NCBI GenBank assembly: GCA_032622095.1
Contig: CP136063.1
Location: 73,449,980 to 73,513,979, forward strand
DNA: 64,000 nucleotides
Source of the DNA: Siphonodentalium dalli
Taxonomy: Eukaryota; Mollusca; Scaphopoda; Gadilida; Siphonodentaliidae
Direction of reading: 5' to 3'
The notes below the pieces were generated by a model. The model made no database searches and was not told the origin of the DNA. It saw only the letters and a list, made by a program, of their open reading frames with translations. A program made the position numbers and the translations under genes. This document shows, piece by piece, positions 10,609 to 22,714 of the stretch; positions within the stretch are counted from its first letter, which is position 1, and each line of letters starts with the position of its first letter.

Positions 10609-11610
10609 TACTTGGTACTTGGCTTCGACCCAAATGTGAAACAACCTTCTATCTATGTTATCGATAAAACGCTACAAAGCATTGCTGGTCAATTGAAATC
10701 TGTCAAACCAATCAGGACTGGGCCAATAAGTGGCTCTCTCTTGATTGAATGCTCAAAGAAAGTTAAATCTGATGCTTTGCTAGAGTTAACAACTATTACA
10801 CAAACACCAGTATTGGTTACTCCCCACAAGACATTAAATAGTGGCGGAGCTGTGTTGCGGTCCAGCGATATAGATGATTGGTCGGAATCAAATATATTGG
10901 CAGAGTTGGCGCCACATGGAGTTACAGAAGTCCGTCGATTTACAAAAGCTGTTGATGGTATTCGAGTTCCTCTGAATAGTTATTTCCTGACCTTCAATCG
11001 GTGCGAAAATCCACCGTCATTGAAGGTTGGGTACATGAAAGTAGATTTACATACCTATGTTCCGAATCCAGTACGATGTTTTAAATGCCAGGGCAATGAC
11101 CATGGCCAGGAACATTGTAAAAGTAAAGAAACCATTTGTGCACGCTGCTCTGTTTCTGGTCATGATTGTAAGGATTGTACAAATCCTAAAAAATGTTCGA
11201 ACTGTCAAGGTTCACATGCTGCAATGGATCACTCATGTCCCATCTGGGACTATGAATTCAAGATACAAAGATGTAAGGCTGAGAAACATTTATCGTACAT
11301 GGATGCTAAGAAACTAGTTGGTGCCAGACCATCAATTTCTCAAGTTACATACTCGGCTGCCGTTTCTAATAAAAAGTATGTTAATGTCAGCTCTCAGACA
11401 GAGAATCAAACAAAATCCGTCAGTATATCATTAGCAACACAAGTTCAGGAGAATGATATTTCTCCTGTTCCTGAACCTGTCTCACGGGCAATGTGTACAG
11501 CTACTGCAGTTTTGACGTCTGCTCTGAAACCAACAAAGGATTTTGATCCAGTTGTTCCAAAACAAAAATCTCCAAGGTCAAGTCTTTTGACCCCGAGAAG
11601 CAGAGGTTGA
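10609..11610 (+). pseudogene. Non-LTR retrotransposon ORF1 (gag-like, zinc knuckles)
   Basis: An open frame encodes a nucleic-acid-binding ORF1 of a Jockey-like element. The N-terminal ~150 residues look like the RRM-like region of this class (ending GYMKVDLHTYVPNPVRC). Then come three zinc knuckles: CFKCQGNDHGQEHC and CARCSVSGHDCKDC, both CX2CX4HX4C, and a degenerate CSNCQGSHAAMDHSC with CPIW after it. A Ser/Thr/Pro-rich tail follows. There is no in-frame ATG at the start: a stop lies at 10606-10608. A plausible ATG at 10568 is one base out of frame, so a frameshift separates the start from the body. The expected ORF2 (endonuclease and reverse transcriptase) is absent downstream. A dead, 3'-incomplete copy. 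Confidence 0.75.
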
Positions 11611-12050
11611 ACTTTGAGCATTCAAAGTTTCAGGAGATGTTTTAAGAGAAGGGCTCATCATTGGATGAGTACACCGTTGCACTGAATTTGGCTTGAGGCT
11701 TGGTTTTGGGCGAGAAAACACATATGGACGATTCAACCACCCGATTGTCAACTTGACGAATTAATTAAAAGTCATGCCAGATTCATCAGATATCATAAAT
11801 ATCTGATCAATCTTCCCAGGAGCGAGTATAACGACTTACTCAACTACTGGGAATATTTTAATATACGAAAGTATTAATACAGTATTTATATTTGAGGAAA
11901 ACATTTCATGTAGGTTTTACGTTTGCTGCATTCTAAACAGTATTGCTATGTGTTTTGATATTCTGTTTTATATGCGTTTGCACAGTGGTAAGTTTCTAAA
12001 TGGTTCTGGCCCCAATCGAGCACTCCTGCTCTGATTTGGGTGTTTTTAGT
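11611..12050 (+). other. Decayed sequence after ORF1
   Basis: Short frames such as RFIRYHKYLINLPRSEYNDL (about 11780-11840) may be a continuation of ORF1 after frameshifts. No endonuclease or RT motif follows. Confidence 0.35.
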
Positions 12051-12054
12051 TGTA

Positions 12055-12740
12055 TATAGTTATACCCCCACTTTCGAAGAAAATGGGGGGTATACTGGAT
12101 TGACTGCGTCTGCCCGTCCGTCACACTTTCTCCGTCCGTTCGTCCGTCCGTCCGTCCGACCTCACAACTCGAACAGATATGAACCGATTTCAATAATTTT
12201 GTGTATGCAATCTCATTAGGACCGCCTCTCCGCATGATGCTAATTGCGGTGCGGTCCGACTTTCTTTTTTTGAGTTACGCCTTACTTTTCGACTTATTTT
12301 GACTTCGAAAATTCTGTCCGACTTAATAACTAACAATATGAACCGATTTCAATAATTGTTGGTATACAAGCTTCTCACAACACCCTCTCTACATGATGCG
12401 GCTCAGGGTTGGCTCGGACTGTATTTTCCTAACATTACACTTCATTTTCGACTTATTTTGACTTAAAAACAAGTTTGGGATTTTTTTGTGTGGATGCTAT
12501 CAAGTTAGGATATTTTCCGGAAGTTTCTTCGAATCTGGGTTCGGAACAATGATTTTTACCACAGTTTTGGTTTTCGGATGAACTTTAACCGACATTTGAT
12601 ATACAGGTCTATTGCTATAGTATCTCAGATGAGTTCGAAAATCAGCTTTGTCCAAATGTTTTCCCCGGAGTTGTGTGCCTTCTTAGCAGAAGTTTGGTTT
12701 GGCTGACGAAACACTCGACAAATGCCATATTAGATGTTAA
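12055..12740 (+). repeat. Hairpin-headed 'tccgtccg' repeat, member 1
   Basis: It opens with a short inverted repeat, 'ataccccca' and 'tggggggtat', around 12060-12092, followed by a (TCCG)n run at 12118-12160. Diverged internal units share 'tgaaccgatttcaataatt' and 'cgacttattttgactt'. No coding frame. The head resembles that at 12755 and the family near 17.4 kb. Confidence 0.6.
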
Positions 12741-12754
12741 GGTTGTGTTTCATT

Positions 12755-13705
12755 TCTATACGCCCTTTTGAAAAAAAGGCCGTATTATAGTATTGGTCTG
12801 TCCGTCCGGGCGTCCGTCCGTTAACCTGTTGTCCGGATGATAACTTTAGTTAGAGTGAACCAAAACTAGTAAAATTTGGTATGTGGGTTTATTAGCCGAA
12901 AAGTAAGTTCAAGTTCGAATTTGGGTTCCGCCCGCCAATTTTCACCGGAGTTATGCCCCTTATTTAACGTTTTTTTACTTTGAAAATCCTTGAAATTTGT
13001 TGTCCGGATGATAACTTTAGTATAGTTTATCGGAATGAATCCACAGTACTTTCTCCCACCACAACACAGGTCAAGTTTGAACTTGGGTTCTGTCCGACCA
13101 TTTTTGGCAGAGTTATGCCCCTTTTTCGACTAAGAAAATTCAGTTTTTCTTATGTTTTTTGGTTTCCGGATGATAACTCGATTTTGGAATGTTTATACGC
13201 AAAACCCGATTTTGTGTCGATTACATATATCAAAATACAGCTCAAGTCCGAATTTCGTTTTAATCCGATAATTTTTGCGAGAGTTACGGTCCCTTTTTTG
13301 ACGTAATTTGACTTAGAAAATCCCTGAAATTTGTTGTCCGGATGATAACTTTAGTTAGAGTGAACCGAATTCAATCAAATTTGGTATGTGGGTTTAATAG
13401 GAGAAAAGACAGCTCAAGTTCGAATTTGGGTTCCGTCCGCCAATTTTCACCGGAGTTATGCCCCTTATACGACGTAATTTGACTTAGAAAATCCCTGAAA
13501 TTTGTTGTCCGGATGATAACTTTACTAGAGCTTATCGGATTCAATGATAATTTGGTATATTACTTTCTCCCACCAAAACACAGGTCAAGTTCAAATTTGA
13601 GTTCCGTCCGCCAATTTTTACCAGAGTTATGCCCCTTTTTTACCAGTTTCCGCCGACCCAAGAGAGGGCGTATATTGCACGCCCAGCGTAGCTCTTGTCT
13701 ACTCT
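12755..13705 (+). repeat. Hairpin-headed 'tccgtccg' repeat, member 2, ~172-bp units
   Basis: It opens with 'tacgcccttttgaaaaaaag' and its partial complement, then 'gtccgtccgggcgtccgtcc'. It contains five degenerate tandem units marked by 'tccggatgataact' near 12831, 13004, 13168, 13336 and 13509, a spacing of 164-173 bp. Each unit also has 'caagttcgaatttgggttc' and 'gagttatgcccctt'. It ends near 'gggcgtatattgcacgccca', a partial inverted match to the head. Confidence 0.7.
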
Positions 13706-14695
13706 TTTTTGGGGTTTCTGCAATCATTCGAACAAATATGAACCAATTTGAATATTTATTTTCTGTACAAGCGTCTTGCGACACCATATCGATATTATTA
13801 ATACAAATTTGTCTTTAAAGTTAAAAATCTTTTTTGTTGGGTTTACGGATAATGCGGTTGAATTTGCCACGATGGGGTATGCTAGCATGCGAGCGCACAC
13901 CTCTTGTGTGTTTCATTTTAGTCTAATTCACTGGTATTTCTATCCACAGTTGCTTCACTCGATTTTGATAATCTGTTTCTTCTCGTCGTGATATGGCTTT
14001 GTTGCTAAAACGACGTTAAACCCCAATCAATTAATCATTATGTGAATCAACGACTGACCCCTTACGGATTACATATCGCACATGAACACTCTACTCTAAC
14101 TGATAAGTATATAGATATATAAAATAAGATCCAGAGAGTTCTAATGGTATATCATTATAAGAAATACATATATTGCTCTCGCTCCCAAGAACTGGGACAT
14201 AGATTCTGCTATTTTTAGATCACTACAAATACTATGTACGGTTTTTATTGAGATTAAACAAATTCATAAATTCAATGGATTTACATTGTTTAATACTGAA
14301 AGTCAAGATGGCCGACAGCAGCCAAGTTATTTGACAGATTCACACCAAGTCATATCGTTCCCATCTACATATCATGCAGGGTTGGTGCTGCGCCAAAATG
14401 ATCTCTTACGAAAATGTTTGCCAAATGAAATTAATTTTTGCCAAATTTCAAAATTATTGCCTGTGGTAATTTCAACAACTCAGGCGGAACCCACATTCGA
14501 ATTTGACCTTTTTTGTGCTAGTAGTAAACTCGCATACCAAATGTCATTCCATTTACATTCCATTCAATTCTGACTTACTAAAGTGTTCATCCGGAAACGA
14601 AAGTTGTGCAAAATCCACAAGCCAAATTTGGATACCGAGTTTACCATATATATAATACGTGAATGACAATTCCAGAATTAAATAGGTCCAATATG
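13706..14695. other. Intergenic, little seen
   Basis: No supported gene. 14530-14610 ('cattccattcaattctgact', then 'catccggaaacgaaag') matches a short segment near 37275-37325, as expected for the tail of a dispersed repeat. Confidence 0.4.
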
Positions 14696-14699
14696 AACA

Positions 14700-15385
14700 G
14701 AATTGCACGAGGAAATATTGGCGTGATATACGTTAATGTCAGTGTGAGGAATTTGTCCTGGTCATACTCAGGCTTCTTTTAACGGACATGTCTGCGTAAT
14801 TTGGAAGATGAAAACGATAGGCTGACCAATACTCAAAATATTGGCCGGCTTCGTATGCCTTGACATATTTTCATGTTCACAGACTTTTTCAATTGTTGGA
14901 GCACCAAAGTGAAATAAACGCTCTTTATTACTACCTTATCAAGAATAAACTAACACGAAACGCTCTTTTCTGTGTCACTCAAACTTTACGTGTGTCAGTT
15001 AACCATGGCGGTCATGATTACATAGTCGGCAAGAACACACGGCGTGGATATATACACCTGATGCTCAAAAACATGGTATATGGAGATTTTCTTTTGTAGC
15101 TAATTACCAACAGAGTGCCTCGTCGCGACTAAATGGCACTGAAAGAGAGATTACCATTCGGATGTCACACACGTGGTGTACGGTTGATACATATGAAGCA
15201 CGTGGGTGGGGTAGCTCCAAAAAAACAATGTTCGTTAATGATTTTCGAGGTAGTGGGGCCGAATAATAGTTGGTGTCGGCTTTTACGGGCCATTCCACAT
15301 TTTTATCACTCTTTGAATCTAATTGACCATATGATTCTGTAATTAATCTCAACTGAATATAATTCAGTCAATTATTGGCCCATGT
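14700..15385 (+). repeat. ~650-bp dispersed repeat (family E), copy 1
   Basis: It runs from 'ttgcacgaggaaatattggc' to 'gaatataattcagtcaatta' and recurs in the same orientation at 22055-22703. Both copies contain 'gtgaaataaacgctctttag' or a close variant, 'acaatggcggt' or 'ccatggcggt', and 'agctccaaaaaa'. Several indels separate the copies, and neither has a conserved long frame. Confidence 0.75.
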
Positions 15386-15615
15386 ACGCGAGGAATGTTT
15401 TCACACATCTCTATTATTTGCTATCAAATAGTAACCATCATGTAATTTGCTCACTGTATGACTAAATCCATTGGCGAACCATGCAGGCAACATCCATAAT
15501 CCGATCGTCACCAAACTTCACATGGATTGTCGGGTAACCTCGAGCTTTCTTTGGCCTTAGTTTTTCCATTTTAGTGATTCTTGGTCAGACATATTCATTC
15601 CTATGGGCCAAAAAC
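15386..15615. other. Intergenic, no feature seen
   Basis: No gene or repeat was recognised between family E and the nested hairpin element. Confidence 0.4.
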
Positions 15616-15619
15616 TCGA

Positions 15620-16136
15620 CCAGAGCCATTTTTAATACGGAAGCCTTCATATTTAAAGGGATATGTGACCCGCCATATCAAATCCAGTCGTAAGTCGGGA
15701 TTTTTTTTACCCTGTGCCAATGCATTCTCTTGTATATGCGAGTCGACCATAGGTCGCCTCGCATATATAAGAGAATGCATTGGCCTAACAATTTTTTATC
15801 ATTTTTTTTAAAATAAATGTTTCTTACAATTTTTAGGACATAAAATTAAAATAACATCCATTACCCTGCCCCACACATATATAGAAGCATATAGAAGAGT
15901 GTCGTCTGCTCATGTTTGTCTGGGGCTCTGTATGGGTGAAATTATAAAATTGTTAAAGAATACAAGACAAAAATATTAAAATTGTAAAAAATTGTTAGGC
16001 CAATGCATTCTCTTATATATGCGATGCGACCTATATACTCACATATATAAGAGAATGCATTGACACAGGATAAAAAAATTCCCGACTCGAGCCATTTTTA
16101 ATATGGAAGCCTTCATATTTAAAGGGATATGTCATG
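15620..16136. repeat. Nested hairpin (family H) composite with direct-repeat flanks
   Basis: Two hairpins, 15716-15788 and 15996-16062, are each built from 'caatgcattctctt' and its complement around 'atatatgcga'. They lie in opposite orientation: 'gggattttttttaccctgtg' on the left corresponds to 'cacaggataaaaaaattccc' on the right. The pair is bracketed by a 44-bp direct repeat beginning 'gagccatttttaat' (15623-15666 and 16089-16132). The structure suggests two family H insertions facing each other, or a foldback duplication of the target. Confidence 0.7.
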
Positions 16137-17395
16137 GTAACATTGATGTGGACATTCTTGTAAGAAGTACTCACCTCGCCATAATGGGTGTCTTCTTTGC
16201 AGGCGACCCCATATCGAGCCTTTCACATTGTTTATCCTATCTTTGTTCGGAACCACTCCGGGTTATTGGCTTCGTTTTTCACTGCAAATCCCGGAAGCGT
16301 CATGTGCTGCCTCTTTGGAATGTCATCAAAGAGTTGCTCGTCTTAAAACATTTCCAGCAATTACTTAACGTCTTCGTCGATCCTCTTTCTATATTTGGTC
16401 CTCTTTTTATATTTGGTTGTCTGATATAGCGTGTCAGTCAATCATTAATTTAACACGTTTATAAATCAATTATTCATTTTTGAGCAGTTTACTAGAAATC
16501 CGAGAGCCTGCTGTGTTCTATTTGCACAATCGCGTACGAAAGGTTTGATGCCCCAGATTTGTTCCACCTCAGGAACGTTTAAAGAAATCCGATTTCTTAC
16601 GTTCCGCATTCCTGGCGTTTAGGGACCAGATACCCCACACAAAAAAACTCAAAATGACTTATATTTGCACTTTTCCCTGTGTTAGAATAGATGTTATATG
16701 GATTTGTTTTGTAAACATCTGACACAAAACGGTAGGAATATATATTCCATCTTTATTTAACAGAGAAAAACAAATACAGTAACTTTCATTGCCAACTGAA
16801 ATGTTCAATGTATAGTGAAGTTCGATCATAGTGAGCATCTTTAGAATTGTTACTATGACTGCGATGCGCATGCAAAATAGGAGAAAAATTTATTATAGAC
16901 TATACCTATTTTCTTCATATTCGCGATCTGATCTGATGTGGTGTTTTGGTTTCAACCTTTTTTATTGTGTGGTCTTGCGCGTTGTGTGTAAAATGACGAT
17001 TGGAGCGGATTGAGAAAAAAAGATGTCTTGTCTCTGTGCGAGTCGGAGTTGGAATGGACGGAAGTGGGGAATTATCTGCGCATGCTCGGAGCTCTTTTGT
17101 TGGCATGGCGGACAACTCTATACGTAATGATTGGGCTTAGTTGTCAATGATGATGTAGTTCTGAGCTGTCACAATACGGTTTGCTACATTTACTGGATTC
17201 ATCGCAACTTGCACGAAGACGTTGAGATTGTATAAATTGCCACAAGGGTGATTCCGTTTGGCCTCATAGTTTTTGTTTGATTTAAATGTTATTAATATTT
17301 AGAAATGAGATGTGGGTATAACATTGCAATACGAGAGTTAAGGGAGAGAGAGGTTTGACATAACATACATTAGATAGTGTCACTTAAATTAAATG
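16137..17395. other. Intergenic; possible CpG-rich spot near 17.1 kb
   Basis: No supported gene. Near 17070-17130 the sequence is locally GC-rich and contains 'ggcatggcggacaactctat' followed by 'acgtaatg'. This would fit a Kozak ATG plus a donor site for a tiny first exon, but nothing downstream supports it. Confidence 0.35.
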
Positions 17396-17399
17396 TTGA

Positions 17400-18125
17400 T
17401 GTTTCATTGCTTGCTGAATGGAAAATGTCCATCGTCCGTCCGTCCGTCCGTGGACACAAATTTGTCCGGAGTTTTTCTCAGTCGTTTTTTTTTATCAATT
17501 TCCGTGAAACTTGGCAGACATCAACCACCATGGGGACATGTGCACATGCGATTATGACGTCTGTCGGACTTTTGGTGGAGTTATCCCCCCCCCCTAGAAA
17601 ATTTTCGCAACATGTATACTTTTGTCCGAGCTTTTATTCATACATTTTTCGGTCAATTATTTTGAAACGTGGCACAGATATGTAGTACCATGGGAACTTG
17701 TGCACCTGCGATTATGACGTCTGTCCGACATTTTTGGGTGGAGTTATCCGCCTTTTTTGACTTAGAAATGTTTTTGCAACATGCATAATTTTGTCAGAGC
17801 TTTTATTCCTACATTGTCAGTCAATATTTTTTAATCTTGGCACTGATATTTAGTACCATGGGAACCTGTGCACCTGCGATTATGACGTCTGTCCGACATT
17901 TCTTGTGTGGAACTATTCCCCTTTTTCGACTTAATTTTGTCCAAGCTTTTATTCCTACATTTTTCGGTCAATATGTTTAAGATTAGGGTTATGGTTGTAC
18001 ACCTGCAATGGGAACTGTTAATTTATTATTTTAACTAAATGTGTACTGACATGTGAAACATCTTAGTATTTTAATAAACAGGGGGGGGGGTATCCGTAGC
18101 CCCCTTGGGACAGTCACACCTCTAG
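17400..18125 (+). repeat. Hairpin-headed 'tccgtccg' repeat, member 3, ~160-168-bp units
   Basis: It starts with 'ccgtccgtccgtccg' (about 17430) and contains three degenerate units marked by 'gcgattatgacgtctgtc' near 17548, 17708 and 17876, each with 'accatggga' and 'ggtggagttatcc'. It ends with a G-run and 'tatccgtagcccccttggga' at about 18078-18112. The unit size is like that of the 12.8-kb array but the sequence differs. Confidence 0.65.
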
Positions 18126-18349
18126 TTATTTTGTAGAATTTAGCAAATAGACGACGTCACAGTGCTCATTTCCACAAATGACAACGGATTTCAAAGATTT
18201 TTGGTATATGAGTTCACGTGACCAGTATCTAGAACGAGTTCGCAAACCAGATCCGGCCGGATATTTTCAGCAGAGTTATTTGACTTTCCACACATGTCAG
18301 TCCTAAAATGAGTTCGCTAGCCAGGCTTTTTGACAACATTCCACCTCTT

Positions 18350-18432
18350 GTTGAGAATGCACTTTCCCAACTGCACATTTCGACAGAGAACGCAAACATT
18401 GAGAATGCACTTCCCCAACTGCACATTTCGGC
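18350..18432 (+). repeat. Short direct duplication
   Basis: 'ttgagaatgcacttycccaa' with 'ctgcacatttcg' occurs at 18350-18382 and 18399-18430, a 49-bp period. Confidence 0.7.
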
Positions 18433-18462
18433 GGGGGACACCGCCGTCTGCGACTGCTTGTT

Positions 18463-18963
18463 TATTTCAATTTTTATTCCATAGGCACACCCTACGCCAG
18501 TATTTATGACAAGATATAATGTATATGTACAACAAAATTGCTCTATACCATATTTCTCCCAGGAGGTAATTATGCACTTGATGCATTGTAAGTGTTTCGG
18601 TAATGGTATATATAGCTACCTTGATAACGTTTCTGTGTCAGACGTTATTTTTGCTGCCGCCATCATGCAGTTGAACAGCAAAGGGGCGTGATGCTTCGCG
18701 CTGTCGATCGCCCTGTTTCCACGAAAAGCTTCACACAGCATTCATAGTTGGGGCCAGGCAGTAGCCATATGCACTGGCGACTAATAATTGTGCTTCCCGG
18801 TTACATGTATATTTGAAACGGAAAACACTGTCCGTGTTGCCTGATTATACATCCTTCCTTTAATATAATTGACAATTGTCTGCCATCAGGGGAATTTTGC
18901 TACAACAGCCTTTGCTTGGCGTGACTTTTCTTTGCCCTATTTAACTACTATTGCTGGTATTTA
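18463..18963 (+). repeat. ~500-bp dispersed repeat (family D), copy 2
   Basis: Second copy of the repeat at 3772-4276, same orientation, starting 'tatttcaatttttattccat' and ending 'attgctggtatttac'. The left and right flanks differ from copy 1, which places the ends to within a few bases. Confidence 0.75.
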
Positions 18964-20560
18964 CCCATTATTTGGCATTCTGCGCAGAGGAATCGTATTT
19001 CTCCTCCAGCCGTTGTGTGCGAGGTGCGTGATGTCCTGTATAGCACCGATGCGTTTCCACAACGGCGCATATAATAGCCAATGCCATCCTTTCGACGAGG
19101 GCACAGCAGTCCATAATTAATGCAGTTGTGCTCGTCCATACATGTGAATAAATCGGAAAAGAGGCTGATTAATGTGTATATATCACATGAAACCCATATT
19201 ATATCATTTAAAAACATTTCCTTATCTGTCACTAGTGATGAATAGGCGTACTCTTTCCACACTTTGTATTGTGGTTTTGCAAATATGTTAATTCAGAGAA
19301 CCCAGAATTTGCTAAAATAAATTGAGCCTGGTATCATTGCATTTTAGAATTGTCATTACAGTGTACCCTAGGTAAATTAAAATCTAGCCCGGTATGAACG
19401 TGAAATTAACAGTTTGTGCTAACTTATCAGTAGAACACACTTGGGAATGGAACATTATCTGTAGAGTAATGCACCCCTACCCCTTCTTATTCAAGGGACG
19501 TGATGGTACATACTAAATATATCTATCTTAACCTATGGGGAGACAGAATATAATCGAACTATTGTGACCCCAACCAAATTGCCAAGGTCATACTCGGAGA
19601 GGCCGCGACCTATGAGTTATGCAATACTAGCCACAAAGGAAAGAAGGTCGTATGTAACAACTGCAGTTCACCCATCGGTCGGGACAGACAAAGGAAGATC
19701 ATAATGACTGCTATAAGTCATTAGCGTATATATAAACCAAACATTAATCTACTCTTTAATTAGTTCTGGCTCTTCAGACATATATGACAGATGCCAAACA
19801 CTGGCTCGCTAATTAATAAGCGACGCCTTCATTTCATGGCATCCGAGACGATTCACCATATTATGTATTGTTACCTACACTTGCTGATTACCACATGATG
19901 TTAGAGATGAATAAAATTTATACAGAGAACAGTCTTATTCCTTCACATATCCTATATATCAAGGAACTCAACAAAACTATCTTATGTTTACCCTGGGACA
20001 GACGCACCTTTAGCAATGTCATGTGGAGGTGAAATTCCTGAACACCGGGTTGTAATCCATGTAATCGCTCTGTTTGCGTTTCCCCATTGGCATTTGATCT
20101 GGTTGTTTGTGGATGGGTGCAGTTGGAAATGTCAAAGTGGATACTCCAGCAGCCACGTCCCCTGACCAATAAGTGTGTTAGTAGTATACAACCAATACCC
20201 AGGTTGTTACAACAAACGAATATGGAAGTCATTGCTTTATTGTGGGCACTAAATGCTTTGTCTTCTGTCTGTGGTTTGCAAGGCCAGTTTAAACCCTGCC
20301 ACATTCACAGCTGAATGTGGTCACACTATGTACGGCAATTATGTGAAGCCTTAAACTGCTTGCATCAGAGTAACAAGAGTGCATTCTGAGCATGGGTAGC
20401 CAGAGATTCCACCGCATTCTTTTGCATGACGTTGCGGGTACTCTCGAGCGGTAAGCGTTTTCCCGCGCGACTTACATTTATATGGACATGAGCCAGTTTG
20501 TATATTCACGTGTGTCTGAAACGCCGTATTCTTGTAAAATGATTTTGTTCTTCCGGAAAG
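18964..20560. other. Intergenic, no supported gene
   Basis: Open frames of 75-128 codons occur on both strands (for example 20304-19918 minus), but they lack recognisable domains or splice context. A CpG-richer patch at 20390-20500 has a Cys-rich minus-strand translation of unknown meaning. Confidence 0.4.
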
Positions 20561-20571
20561 AGAAACAAAGT

Positions 20572-20925
20572 CTTCTCGATCAGTCTCGACCAGACCAAAT
20601 ATCCACCGGGCCATACCCTTTCGTTTTCCTTTCCCGTACTTCGATATGCGGCCAAAATAAGGTTAATCTATCTGTATTGTTCCCGATAGTTTTTTATTTT
20701 GAATGTTTTTCCAATAATTTTTTTTTGCTTTTCCCCTCAAATATGTTGCCCACTGGTGAGCTGTGGACGAGTAATTTACACCCGCGTGTCTGTTTACTAG
20801 CTTTTAATTCACAGTTTCTGCATAGTCTTTTACAAACACAAAGATATCTTGAAAAGAAAGGTGACTTTGTGAGAAGGAATTTTGTCCAATTGATATTTCG
20901 TAGCTCCGGTTCTGTGTACATCGCC
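20572..20925 (-). pseudogene. Merlin-like transposase, N-terminal fragment
   Basis: The minus-strand translation contains NWTKFLLTKSPFFSRYL, CKRLCRNC and HSSPVGNIFEG, then degenerate sequence ending at a WIFGLVETD block. It is collinear with the Merlin copy at 60793-60480 and similar at the nucleotide level. The catalytic DDE part is absent. Here the Trp codon is intact (TGG), whereas the 60.8-kb copy has TAG at that position. Confidence 0.65.
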
Positions 20926-21324
20926 AAACAAATTTATCAATGTTTTTTCTCGTTTTTGTAGTTTACATTGTACTAAACATTTGTCGCATTTAATTTTCTA
21001 TGCCAGAAAGTAATTGGCCATCAACCAACGTACAACATCCGCGTTGTCTTGATCGAACACATTATCCAAATTCCATGGATTTTCAAAGTCAACTGATGTT
21101 TTTTCGGATTTGTTTGGACATAATTGTGGTTCGAATTCTAACTTATCAGCAGAACATTTAAAGTGGACAGAGGGCATTTTAGATTTGTGTTTATTCTGAA
21201 TGCTGACAAGTGGGCAACATAAAGTCAAAAGTAATTCCTGTAGTTCTCCGTGTCACGATGCTACTCATATTTGATTGTTTTGAGATAATTGTATGAAGTT
21301 TACAGCCATATATTTGTACCATAT

Positions 21325-21489
21325 ATATAAGGATTAACTGTCATGTGGACTGTTTTTATGGAGATGTAACGGTGAGGTAAGTGGACATAACTTGTGTAAA
21401 ACCCGAAGGGTTTTACATACAAGTTATGTCCACTTACCTCACCGTTACATCTCCATAAAAATAGTCCACATGACAGTTAATCCTTATAT
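21325..21489. repeat. Near-perfect 165-bp palindrome (hairpin)
   Basis: Left arm 21325-21404 and right arm 21408-21489, with only a three-base loop (gaa). The arms are complementary apart from a 2-base insertion ('acaca' against 'acataca') and an occasional substitution. The outer ends are 'atataaggattaactgtcat' and its complement, the inner ends 'gtaaaaccc' and 'gggttttac'. Arms this well preserved imply recent origin or active maintenance, as in foldback elements or hairpin precursors. Confidence 0.9.
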
Positions 21490-22050
21490 TTATATACATT
21501 TAGCGAAAAGGCCGCTTTTGTAAATATATTTAAATCGAAAAGTGTATCGTGACAAGATCAGCCCAAAATACCCAATAGCACCCTTGGAAAAAGTTAATAG
21601 GAACAATTTCTCTTCATGTTGAAACCCGATGATGTATTAAGTCAATCCTGCGTGAGTCAAAATGCGCCCAAAGCATTACGCGTTCGTCTTTCCAAACCTA
21701 ATGACGTATCGATGGTGTTATTAGCTTCGTGTTATGAGGCGTTACGCATTCACCGAGAAATAACTGCAACTAGCCACGTGGGCGCCGACCAATCAGAATG
21801 CTGGATTAGTGATGACAACACTTAGTGTGTAAATATATACATGTGACATTAGAGAGGTTTTACTTCTCATCTACAATTTGGTGTACACGCATACAAATCC
21901 AGCTTTTCTAATTTTCTTAACTCAAATTATAAGTCCACCAGCATACTACTCCCCGCGGCATTCAATAAACCTAAATGAACTTACCAGATTTATGCTTTCA
22001 CTGTGGTCCGCGCCTTAAAAGAAAATTTCAGAATCAAATAGGGCAATAAA
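21490..22050. other. Intergenic, no feature seen
   Basis: No gene recognised. A 69-codon frame at 21616-21825 has no supporting features. Confidence 0.4.
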
Positions 22051-22054
22051 ACCT

Positions 22055-22703
22055 ATTTGCACGAGGAAATATTGGCGTGATATTCGTCAATTTTACTGTG
22101 AGGAATGTGTCCTGATCATACTCATGTGGCTTCTTTTAACAGTCATGTCTGCCTAATTTGGAGGATGTATACGATAAGCTGATCGATACACACAATATTG
22201 ATATGCCGGCTTCGTCTGCCTTGATATACGTTCATGGTCACAGGCTTTTTTCAGCCGTTTTGAAATTGTTTGTGCACCAAGTGAAATAAACGCTCTTTAG
22301 TACTACCATATTGGGAGTAATGTAACATAAAACGCTCTTTTCTGTCACTCAAATTATTCGTTTGTCAGTTAACAATGGCGGTAAAGAACACACTTAACGT
22401 GGATGTATATACCTGATGCTGAACAACAAACGGTCTATGGCGATTTTCTTTTGAAGCTAATTGCCAACAGAGTGAGTCATCGCGACTAAATGGTACTGGA
22501 AGAGACATATTACTATTCGGATGCCACACGTGGATGGGGGTAGCTCCAAAAAACAATGCTCGTTAATGATTTTCGTGGTAGTGGGTGTAGTTGGTGTCCG
22601 CTTTTTTGTGACATTCCACATGTTTTACCAGTCTTTAAACAAATTGACAATAAGATTCTGTCATAACCCCAACTGAATATAAATCTGTCTATTTTTCGCC
22701 CTT
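22055..22703 (+). repeat. ~650-bp dispersed repeat (family E), copy 2
   Basis: Second copy of the repeat at 14700-15385, from 'tttgcacgaggaaatattgg' to 'actgaatataaatctgtcta'. It is followed directly by a short TA run (22706-22717) and then by the next repeat. Confidence 0.75.
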
Positions 22704-22714
22704 ATATATATATA

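Noticed and set aside
20482-20961. 159-codon plus-strand frame
   Set aside because: Antisense of the Merlin fragment; the protein evidence lies on the minus strand.
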